Below are positions 1-5,292 of a DNA stretch of 5,398 bases, piece by piece. The stretch's first letter is position 1. Each line of letters opens with the position of its first letter. The stretch comes from JAUYQE01 sp035289745 (GTDB taxonomy: Archaea; Nanobdellota; Nanobdellia; Woesearchaeales; GW2011-AR9), in assembly GCA_035289745.1 (NCBI GenBank), contig DATDWF010000047.1, forward strand, positions 1 through 5,398. The letters run 5' to 3'. Position numbers and translations under genes: made by a program. The notes under the pieces are model-generated. The model was given only the letters and a program-made list of their open reading frames with translations, was not told the origin of the DNA and searched no databases.

Positions 1-7
1 AGCCTTC

Positions 8-2479
8 ATGAAACTCCGCTTTTACCCCTACGATTTCGACTATAAACGGCAGCAGGATAAAACCATCGCCTATCTCTACGGAAAGCAGGAGAATGGCACC
101 AAAGTCTGCGTGCTGCATGCCCATGAGCCGTTCTTTTATGCCAAAGTCCATGATGCTGATAAAGCGGTAGTCGAAAAAAAGCTGAAGCAGCTCAGCATCG
201 CCGGAGGAAACGAAGAGCCCGCCCGCATCATCCGCTGGGAAGAAGTTGAAAAAGAATTGGTCGGCAAGAAGCAGACATTCTGGAAGATTTTTGTCAACTA
301 TCCAAAAGCCGTTCCTCTGATTGCCGAAGAGCTGCAGTCGTGGGGCCTGGCGTGCTACGAGAAAGATATCCTCTTCGTCCATCGCTATTTGCGGGACACG
401 GGCATCCTGCCCGCAACACTCGTTGAAGTGGAAGGCGAGTTTGCTGACGAGCCTTCTTTACGCGTTCCGGCGTTCCGGGCAGAAAAGATTCGGAGCATCA
501 GCCCAGACTTGTTACACCACTGGAAAATCTTAGCGCTCGATATTGAAACCTATGCCGAAAAGAAGGAAATTGATCCATACAAAAATCCCATCCTCATGAT
601 TGCTTTCTCCGGGATTGATGAGAACAACGCTGCTTTCCAGAAAGTCATCACGTGGAAGACTTTCCCCCACACGCTGCCATTCGTCCAGCATGTGAAAGAC
701 GAAGCTGCGTTATTGCACCGCTGCCGGGAGATTATCAGCTCTTATGAGCCCGACATCCTGACCGGCTATTTCAGCGATGGCTTTGATCTCCCCTATCTGA
801 AAATCAGAGCAGAGAAGCTCAACGTTCCTTTTGCTCTCAGCTTGGACGGCTCTCCTATTCTTACTGCAGCAAATTTCCGTGATGGCGAATCCCGCCTCAA
901 AGGGCTGCTGCATCTCGATATGCTGAAGTTTGTCAAATATATCTTTGGCAAAAACCTGAAAACGGACACGTATTCGCTGGATGCCGTGGCCAGCGAGCTG
1001 CTCGGCCATAAAAAGCACGTCGTTAACTTAGATAATCTGGCAAACGTCTGGAATAACGAGCCAGAGAAACTTGCTGAATTCTGTGCCTACAATCTGCATG
1101 ATGCCAATCTGACGCTGCAGCTGTGCCAGAAATTGCTGCCGGATATGCTGGAATTCACCAAGCTCATCGGCCTGCCGACGAACGACGTCATCCGGATGCG
1201 CTTCAGCAGATTGGTAGAAAATTATATCCTGAAACGAGCTATGGAGTTCAACGTTCTCGCACCAAACAAGCCGCCCCGCTATGAATTAGAGCAGCGCATG
1301 GACGAGCATGTGCAGGGCGCTTTTGTCTACGAGCCCACGCCCGGATTGTACGAAAACATTGCTGTCTTTGATTTCCGTTCCCTGTACCCTTCTATCATCA
1401 CCGCGCATAACATCGGGCCGGAAGGATTCCGCTGCAGCTGCTGTAAAAGCCAGGAAGAAGCCCGGGTTCCGGAACGGCCGGAATACTGGTTCTGCGGGAA
1501 AGAGAAGAAATTCCTGCCGACGGTGTTGAATGATATTGTCAGCCGCCGGGCGGAGATCAAAAAATTCCTCAAAGAAAAGAAAGCGGCGGGAGAGGATGCC
1601 GGACTATTAGAGTCCCGTTCCTATGCACTAAAGCTGCTTGCGAATTCTTTCTATGGCTACCTGGGCTTCTTTGGCGCGCGCTGGTACTGCAAAGAGTGTG
1701 CGGACGCTACAACAGCATATGCCCGGAATTACATTAAGAGCACTATCGGAAAAGCGCGGGAAGAAGGGTTTGGTGTTATCTATGCGGATACGGATTCCTG
1801 TTTCATAGTGCTCGGAGAACAGAGCGTGGATGACGCCCTGCACTTCATGCGAGAAGTGAATTCCACTCTTCCCGAACAGATGGAGCTGGAATGCGAAGGC
1901 CTCTATCCCTCTGGTATTTTTGTGGCGATAAAAGGGCGGGAAAAAGGCGCCAAGAAGAAGTACGCACTCCTCTCGGACAAAGGCAAGCTGAAAATCACCG
2001 GCTTCGAGACCGTCAGGAGAAACTGGAGCCCCATCGCTAAAGAGGTGCAGGAGAAAGTGCTCCGGCTCGTGCTGGAAAAGAAAGTGGACGAAGCCGTTTT
2101 GTACGTCAAAGAAACCGTCAAAGAGCTCAAGCAGGGAAAAGTTCCGCTCCAGAAAGTGCTCATCAGGACCCAGATTAGCCGAGAATTGTCGCAGTACAGC
2201 GCTTTGGCACCCCACGTCGCTATTGGCTGGCAGCTCCGCAAGCGCGGCGAGAAGATAGGCCCGGGAACTATTATTGAATACATCATTGTCAAAGGCACCG
2301 GCTTAGTGCGAGATCGGGCCAGGATTCCCAGCGATGTTCTCGAGGGCCACTACGATCCAACATATTACATAACCCACCAGCTTATTCCAGCGGTAGCAAG
2401 CATCTTTGCGGTGCTCGGCTATAAAGAAGAAGAGCTGTTTGCTGAGAGCAGCCAGAAGGGATTAGGGAGCTTTTTGTGA
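8..2479 (+). CDS. polB: Archaeal family-B DNA polymerase (replicative, with 3'-5' exonuclease)
   Basis: This 823-aa protein is a complete PolB; Thermococcales enzymes are about 775 aa. It copies DNA during replication and proofreads it. The exonuclease motifs are Exo I DIET (D178, E180), Exo II ending in F259-D260, and Exo III Y361-x3-D365. The polymerase motifs are A, DFRSLYPSII (D455-I464); B, KLLANSFYGY (K542-Y551); C, YADTDS (Y592-S597, catalytic D594 and D596); and a KKKY motif (K649-Y652). Cysteines near the palm (C476, C478, C479, C496) and C561-x2-C564 match positions that form disulfides in Pyrococcus PolB. The C-terminus QKGLGSFL (816-823) is a PIP box for binding the PCNA clamp. 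The ATG at 8 gives an N-terminus that aligns with the family; only 7 nt lie upstream, so its promoter is not visible. There is no intein at motifs A, B or C, which are common insertion sites. Oddities are Phe in place of the usual Exo II Asn (F255) and changed uracil-pocket residues. Confidence 0.97.
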   Translation: MKLRFYPYDFDYKRQQDKTIAYLYGKQENGTKVCVLHAHEPFFYAKVHDADKAVVEKKLKQLSIAGGNEEPARIIRWEEVEKELVGKKQTFWKIFVNYPKAVPLIAEELQSWGLACYEKDILFVHRYLRDTGILPATLVEVEGEFADEPSLRVPAFRAEKIRSISPDLLHHWKILALDIETYAEKKEIDPYKNPILMIAFSGIDENNAAFQKVITWKTFPHTLPFVQHVKDEAALLHRCREIISSYEPDILTGYFSDGFDLPYLKIRAEKLNVPFALSLDGSPILTAANFRDGESRLKGLLHLDMLKFVKYIFGKNLKTDTYSLDAVASELLGHKKHVVNLDNLANVWNNEPEKLAEFCAYNLHDANLTLQLCQKLLPDMLEFTKLIGLPTNDVIRMRFSRLVENYILKRAMEFNVLAPNKPPRYELEQRMDEHVQGAFVYEPTPGLYENIAVFDFRSLYPSIITAHNIGPEGFRCSCCKSQEEARVPERPEYWFCGKEKKFLPTVLNDIVSRRAEIKKFLKEKKAAGEDAGLLESRSYALKLLANSFYGYLGFFGARWYCKECADATTAYARNYIKSTIGKAREEGFGVIYADTDSCFIVLGEQSVDDALHFMREVNSTLPEQMELECEGLYPSGIFVAIKGREKGAKKKYALLSDKGKLKITGFETVRRNWSPIAKEVQEKVLRLVLEKKVDEAVLYVKETVKELKQGKVPLQKVLIRTQISRELSQYSALAPHVAIGWQLRKRGEKIGPGTIIEYIIVKGTGLVRDRARIPSDVLEGHYDPTYYITHQLIPAVASIFAVLGYKEEELFAESSQKGLGSFL

Positions 2480-2507
2480 GGGGGGTCAACAATCGACTTG
2501 GCAATTC

Positions 2508-2516
2508 AGAAAAACA
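2508..2516 (-). terminator. Possible T-tract terminator of the LamG-like gene
   Basis: Read on the minus strand, a five-T run (2510-2514) starts two bases after the TAA stop of the LamG-like gene, inside the 37-nt gap between two convergent genes. Archaeal intrinsic termination can rely on short U-runs without a hairpin. I see no convincing hairpin here. The polymerase mRNA has a similar T5 run inside its last codons (2471-2475). The call is weak because the tract is short. Confidence 0.25.
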
Positions 2517-3104
2517 TTACTCTATCTCCACCCCATACAGCGCTTCTGACACAAAATTCTCCGGCGCTCCCGTGACCAGGCCAGTTAAGGAATTTTTCTC
2601 TTTCGGTACAAAAGAAGAAACCCCAACCAATTTCCCATCGTAATACAGCCGCTGCTCGCCATCTTTCTTGAACGAGTATGCTAAATGGTGCGCCTGCCCG
2701 TCGAAGAAACGGACACCGTCGGCAATGAGCGGCGGGGTTCCGGCTACCAGTTTCTGCTCTTCCGGATAATAGACAAGCGATAAGCCGGAAATCTTTTCAG
2801 AAACAAAAAACACCACCATCGGATCCAGCTGTTCTTTGTAATACTGCTCCCGCACCCAGGCGCTGAACGTGCCTTCTTCCGTGGATGGGAAATCAGTGGA
2901 CGGCGCGGGAGCAGGTGCTGTTCCCGTTTCTGCTGTTCCGGCTTTTCCTGCGGCGAACTGCTCTTGTTCGGAATCATCACGAGATGTGAAAACGATAAAG
3001 AGCGCAACGCTGAGCAGCAGCACCGCCACAAAGAAAATCCCTTGCCACAGGTGCAAACGGTGCTTGTCCAAGCTTCTCTTTGGTTCGCTCTTGTTTCTCT
3101 CCAT
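2517..3104 (-). CDS. Membrane-anchored protein with extracytoplasmic LamG/ConA-like domain
   Basis: This 195-aa protein has a basic cytoplasmic N-terminus (1-19), a single hydrophobic helix (about 21-39, positive residues before and acidic after, so the C-terminus should face outside), and a flexible A/P/T/S/E-rich linker (about 41-78). Residues 79-195 resemble a concanavalin-A-like jelly roll of the LamG type: an opening strand TFSAWVR (W83), the motif DGQAHHLAYSF (135-145), then QRLYYDGKLVG (151-161), the hallmark strand-turn-strand. Such domains usually bind carbohydrate or protein ligands. This one is short and appears to lack the first strands of a full domain, so the specificity is unknown. 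The ATG at 3104 has no Shine-Dalgarno sequence but lies about 26 nt from a TATA box, which fits a leaderless mRNA and supports this start. The gene is divergent from the toxin-antitoxin pair and convergent with polB. The topology is firm; the LamG call comes from motif pattern only. Confidence 0.8.
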   Translation of the reverse strand: MERNKSEPKRSLDKHRLHLWQGIFFVAVLLLSVALFIVFTSRDDSEQEQFAAGKAGTAETGTAPAPAPSTDFPSTEEGTFSAWVREQYYKEQLDPMVVFFVSEKISGLSLVYYPEEQKLVAGTPPLIADGVRFFDGQAHHLAYSFKKDGEQRLYYDGKLVGVSSFVPKEKNSLTGLVTGAPENFVSEALYGVEIE

Positions 3105-3124
3105 GAGAGAAAGAAAGCCAGAGA

Positions 3125-3135
3125 GATATAAAAAG
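3125..3135 (-). promoter_or_regulatory. TATA-box promoter of the LamG-like gene (leaderless)
   Basis: On the minus strand the sequence reads CTTTTTATATC, a good match to an archaeal TATA box. Its centre lies about 26 nt upstream of the A of the ATG at 3104, the usual TATA-to-transcription-start distance in archaea. Transcription should therefore begin at or next to the start codon. The stretch between box and start is pyrimidine-rich and lacks a Shine-Dalgarno motif, as expected for a leaderless message. Confidence 0.6.
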
Positions 3136-3158
3136 ATATGCGCCGAGGATACAAAAAG

Positions 3159-3168
3159 CTTAAATATA
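3159..3168 (+). promoter_or_regulatory. TATA-box promoter of the toxin-antitoxin operon
   Basis: CTTAAATATA matches the archaeal TATA consensus and follows an A-rich stretch (3153-3157) that could serve as the BRE. Its centre at about 3164 predicts a transcription start near 3190, giving a leader of about 11 nt before the ATG at 3201. The partial Shine-Dalgarno-like GAGTGA (3188-3193) would sit at the very 5' end. An 8-nt palindrome ATAATTAT (3171-3178) lies between the box and the predicted start, where an autoregulating antitoxin could bind; that role is a guess. Confidence 0.55.
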
Positions 3169-3200
3169 ACATAATTATCACATTAAAGAGTGAAAATGAT

Positions 3201-3443
3201 ATGGATTACGGAAGGTATAAAATCCGGCCCAGCAAACACTTTATCCTCACGTGGATGCGGAAGTGGGAATATGATATGAGCACGGTACGAAGCGCGTTGG
3301 GAAATGCGTATAAAACGGAGCATGTTGGAAAACAGAAATATGAAGCCTATGTGCGGCATCGGGGGAAAAGCCGGAAGTTCATTTTCATTAAAGACGAAGC
3401 ATACAAAGAGCTCTTCATCATAACAGGAGCAGAAGGAACATGA
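3201..3443 (+). CDS. DUF4258-like putative toxin of a type II toxin-antitoxin pair
   Basis: This 80-aa basic protein resembles the DUF4258 family, small RelE-like proteins often found as toxins. The N-terminal part reads SKHFILTWMRKWEYD (11-25) and corresponds to the family's His-then-Arg helix (H13, R20), followed by a second helix (about 26-36). The C-terminal half has beta strands, QKYEAYVRHRG (45-55) and KFIFIKD (59-65), and ends in the family-like LFIITGAEG (71-79). RelE-fold toxins generally cut or disable mRNA on ribosomes; that activity is inferred here, not shown. I chose the ATG at 3201 because an upstream in-frame ATG (3138) lies before the TATA box and would add a lysine-rich tail translated from promoter DNA. 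The stop overlaps the next gene's start (ATGA, 3440-3443), so the two are translationally coupled, toxin first as in mqsRA and higBA. The pairing with an MqsA-like protein strengthens the toxin call. Confidence 0.75.
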   Translation: MDYGRYKIRPSKHFILTWMRKWEYDMSTVRSALGNAYKTEHVGKQKYEAYVRHRGKSRKFIFIKDEAYKELFIITGAEGT

Positions 3444-3781
3444 GAAAGTGCCCCGTTTGCGAAAAAAGAACTCTGGCAGCAGCAGAGGACATTACGCTAG
3501 AGATTAGTGGCTATGTGTTTATTGTCAAAGGGGAGCGCTGTGGCCAATGCCAAGAAGAATTTCCTTATGAGCCGGAAACTAAAAAAACCATCGAGGTAGC
3601 AAAAAAGCTCGGCGTCTGGCCAGAACCCTTAAAACTATATCGGCACTTATCCAAGAGTGGGGGCGGATTAATCTTTAGAATCCCTTCTGACATAGAAAGA
3701 CAGCTGGAGCTAAACGAATCCGTAGAGATAACGATAACAACGCTGGGAAACAAAATTGTAATTGAACCGCAAAGTGCATAA
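3440..3781 (+). CDS. YgiT/MqsA-type zinc-finger antitoxin with AbrB-like C-terminal domain
   Basis: This 113-aa protein is the likely antitoxin for the gene just upstream. The N-terminus has two CxxC pairs, C4-P-V-C7 and C34-G-Q-C37, spaced almost as in E. coli MqsA (Cys 3, 6, 37, 40), so it should bind one zinc ion and fold as the toxin-binding domain. A linker helix follows (about 44-58, KKTIEVAKKLG). Residues 76-111 do not look like the helix-turn-helix found in MqsA. They match an AbrB/SpoVT swapped-hairpin pattern: GLIFRIPSDIERQLEL, then ESVEITITTLGNKIVIEP, with the typical IP near the start and a final I-x-I-x-P strand. That domain would dimerise and bind the operon's own promoter. A Shine-Dalgarno-like AGGAG (3425-3429) precedes the ATG by 10 nt, and an AAGGA lies closer. 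The toxin-antitoxin role is inferred from domain types and overlap; the zinc finger is clear. Confidence 0.8.
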   Translation: MRKCPVCEKRTLAAAEDITLEISGYVFIVKGERCGQCQEEFPYEPETKKTIEVAKKLGVWPEPLKLYRHLSKSGGGLIFRIPSDIERQLELNESVEITITTLGNKIVIEPQSA

Positions 3782-3800
3782 CGGAGCACTCAAAAAAAGA

Positions 3801-3814
3801 AAGTTTTTAAACTT
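3801..3814. promoter_or_regulatory. AT-rich palindrome / TATA-like and T-tract element between antitoxin and secreted-protein gene
   Basis: AAGTTTTTAAACTT is an exact inverted repeat with 6-nt arms around TT, in the 45-nt gap after the antitoxin stop. Three readings are possible: a T5 terminator for the toxin-antitoxin mRNA, a TATA box (TTTTTAAA) for the next gene, or a protein-binding palindrome. As a TATA box it would predict a start near 3833, slightly past the TTG start codon at 3827, so the spacing is poor. Its role is unresolved. Confidence 0.3.
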
Positions 3815-3826
3815 CTGTTATTTATC

Positions 3827-5065
3827 TTGTCCTATTATGGAAAAAAGAGGTTTTCTCTACGAGCAGTTGTTTATATTGTTCTCACCCTCCTGAGTGCCAG
3901 CTTCATCCTGGCTGCCGGAGGCGGCGGTGGTGGCGGAGGAGGAGGTGGCGGTGGCTCTGGAGGCGGTGGAAGCATTTCCCCCTATGCCGATTTAACGTGC
4001 GATGATTCAGGAAAAATCAGCTTCACCCGGGGAACAGCATTAGAAAAAGTCGTCTTTACCCGTGTGAAAGACGGGGTTGAAATCACTTTGCCCGGCATGT
4101 GGGCTGACACTAAATTTACATCTGAAGAGGCGATCATCCGGGAAGCAGGAACCTATCAGATCGATGATCCGCAATATGGCAAGAAGTCTGTGGAATGTCC
4201 CGGCCTCGTCTTTAGTTGTACTCTAGTCAGACTCCAACTCCAGGACTGCCGAGAAAATGGCGATGTTACATTTCTTTTGGAAAATGCTTTCACCGACAAC
4301 CTGAAAGTGGACTTCTCTTTATCAAACAGCAAAAAGCTTACGTACAGCCAAGGCTCGTATTCGACGGAACTGAAGAACCTGTCATTCCAGAAAAGCAGCG
4401 GGAACTCCTACGCCATAAAAGCGGGTACTCCCCTGAGCGTCGATGAAGTGCAAGTATCTTTGCCGCGATGCGTGGGGCTGCAGTATGTGTATGCCAAGCT
4501 CGCCTGCACAGCCCCTGAAGAAGCAACAGCCAAAGCAGAAGAGCAATCCGGCAAAGAATTCAAGTGCGGCGGCTATCTCGACTTAGAAGATCGCGTGCGC
4601 TGCCGGCTGCGCTTGCGGGAAGAGCAGCGCGCTGAATACGAAAACTTCTTTCCCGAAGAATGTAAATCATGGAAAAATCAGGGGCAATGCGTAGAACTCT
4701 ATCAAAAAGTGCAGGAGTGCTGGGAGCAGGAAAAGCCCTCACGAATAGCCTGCCTGCGGCAGAAAGTGGGCGTACTGGATGTGCGATCCCAGAAAGCAGC
4801 TTGTGGAGAGGATCAGGCCTGCCATGATAAACTGCGGCAAGATGTGTACACCCTCATCAAACTGCGCTTATATAATCTGGAAGAAGAAGCGGAAGAGCTG
4901 CTTGAAGCGAGAAAAGTGACGGAAGATGCTGTTGCTGATTTCGTGATACAGATGGAGCAAAGCAAGCTCGCATTTAATGCTGCGCAAAGCAAGCAGGAAC
5001 GCATCGCCGCCATTGTCCAAGCGCAGCAATACTGGCAGGAATTTGTGCGAAAGGTTAAACCATGA
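3827..5065 (+). CDS. Secreted cysteine-rich protein with polyglycine segment (unknown function)
   Basis: I do not recognise a family. The 412-aa product begins with a signal peptide: basic GKKRFSLR (5-12), hydrophobic core AVVYIVLTLLSASFILA (13-29), with cleavage probable near A30. A run of 13 glycines follows (31-43), then S-GGGG-S (44-49), a flexible tether. Residues about 52-230 are beta-rich and look like two Ig-like modules, one bounded by C58 and C124, the other containing C131, C141, C215 and C227. Residues about 231-412 are helical and charged, with cysteines at 247, 259, 279, 288, 298, 309, 326 and 332, then a cysteine-free Glu/Lys/Gln-rich, coiled-coil-like tail (about 335-412). All 14 cysteines lie in the exported part, an even number that suggests disulfides. 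TTG is the start: the only nearby ATG (3837) is out of frame, and TTG gives a proper signal peptide. It overlaps the next gene by ATGA. A surface structural or adhesive role is a guess. Confidence 0.85.
   Translation: MSYYGKKRFSLRAVVYIVLTLLSASFILAAGGGGGGGGGGGGGSGGGGSISPYADLTCDDSGKISFTRGTALEKVVFTRVKDGVEITLPGMWADTKFTSEEAIIREAGTYQIDDPQYGKKSVECPGLVFSCTLVRLQLQDCRENGDVTFLLENAFTDNLKVDFSLSNSKKLTYSQGSYSTELKNLSFQKSSGNSYAIKAGTPLSVDEVQVSLPRCVGLQYVYAKLACTAPEEATAKAEEQSGKEFKCGGYLDLEDRVRCRLRLREEQRAEYENFFPEECKSWKNQGQCVELYQKVQECWEQEKPSRIACLRQKVGVLDVRSQKAACGEDQACHDKLRQDVYTLIKLRLYNLEEEAEELLEARKVTEDAVADFVIQMEQSKLAFNAAQSKQERIAAIVQAQQYWQEFVRKVKP
3917..3973 (+). repeat. Polyglycine / (G4S)-like low-complexity tract
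   Basis: The tract encodes 13 consecutive glycines, then Ser, four glycines and Ser, directly after the predicted signal peptide. The first 13 codons are a mix of GGA (4), GGC (5) and GGT (4) with no GGG, so it is not a simple trinucleotide expansion and the amino-acid run is probably maintained by selection. At the nucleic-acid level it forms a string of GG pairs separated by single bases on the coding strand, which could fold as a two-layer G-quadruplex in the mRNA. Confidence 0.9.
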
Positions 5066-5274
5066 AGAAAATAAGCAGAATCAGAATAATGATTATCGGT
5101 TGTTGTATGCTTGTAATCTTTCTTCTCTTCGTGCTCAGTGCCTGTGCTCCTCAAGCGCCGAAAGTTGCGGAAGAGAATGCTGCGGGAGACGAAGCAACAG
5201 GTCGGGCTTTAGAAGAGCGATATCCGTCTGGACTGGATGAAGCGTTGGAAGACCTCAAGCTTGTCGAGCCCTGA
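5062..5274 (+). CDS. Small putative lipoprotein, translationally coupled
   Basis: The product is 70 aa and has no family I recognise. It has a basic start (KKISRIR, 2-8), a hydrophobic core (about 9-25) and a lipobox-like LSAC at 25-28, so C28 may be lipidated after cleavage and leave a mature peptide of about 43 residues. The mature part is acidic, with a short amphipathic stretch near the end (about 58-68, LDEALEDLKLV). Two further cysteines (C14, C15) lie within the hydrophobic segment. The ATG overlaps the stop of the secreted-protein gene (ATGA, 5062-5065), with a weak Shine-Dalgarno-like AGGT (5052-5055). This coupling suggests equal or linked production and perhaps direct contact between the two products. 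Lipobox processing in this lineage is not established; a plain single-helix membrane anchor is the alternative. Confidence 0.7.
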   Translation: MKKISRIRIMIIGCCMLVIFLLFVLSACAPQAPKVAEENAAGDEATGRALEERYPSGLDEALEDLKLVEP

Positions 5275-5292
5275 AATGCACAAAGGACCCTA

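Noticed and set aside
1370..1800. Possible intein or split site in polB
   Set aside because: Motifs A, B and C are contiguous at normal spacing and the frame is unbroken, so there is neither an intein nor a Nanoarchaeum-style split.
1628..2215. Long antisense open frame (195 codons) opposite polB
   Set aside because: It lies wholly inside a clear DNA polymerase gene covering motifs B and C, and its translation shows no recognisable domain; it is a frame shadow.
2744..3181. Minus-strand open frame overlapping the LamG-like gene in another frame
   Set aside because: Its start lies upstream of the minus-strand TATA box, and the alternative frame gives the coherent helix-linker-LamG protein with a correctly spaced promoter.
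3138..3200. Upstream in-frame ATG that would lengthen the toxin by 21 residues
   Set aside because: This stretch contains the TATA box of the same gene and would encode a lysine- and isoleucine-rich tail not expected in DUF4258 proteins.
3837..3893. ATG start just after the TTG start of the secreted protein
   Set aside because: It is out of frame and stops after 18 codons; the TTG frame gives a proper signal peptide and a 412-residue protein.
3917..3973. Phase-variable simple repeat
   Set aside because: The glycine codons are mixed GGA, GGC and GGT rather than one repeated unit, so slippage-driven variation is unlikely.
4813..5154. Antisense open frame opposite the end of the secreted-protein gene
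   Set aside because: It has serine- and cysteine-rich nonsense composition typical of a reverse-strand shadow, with no promoter or domain.
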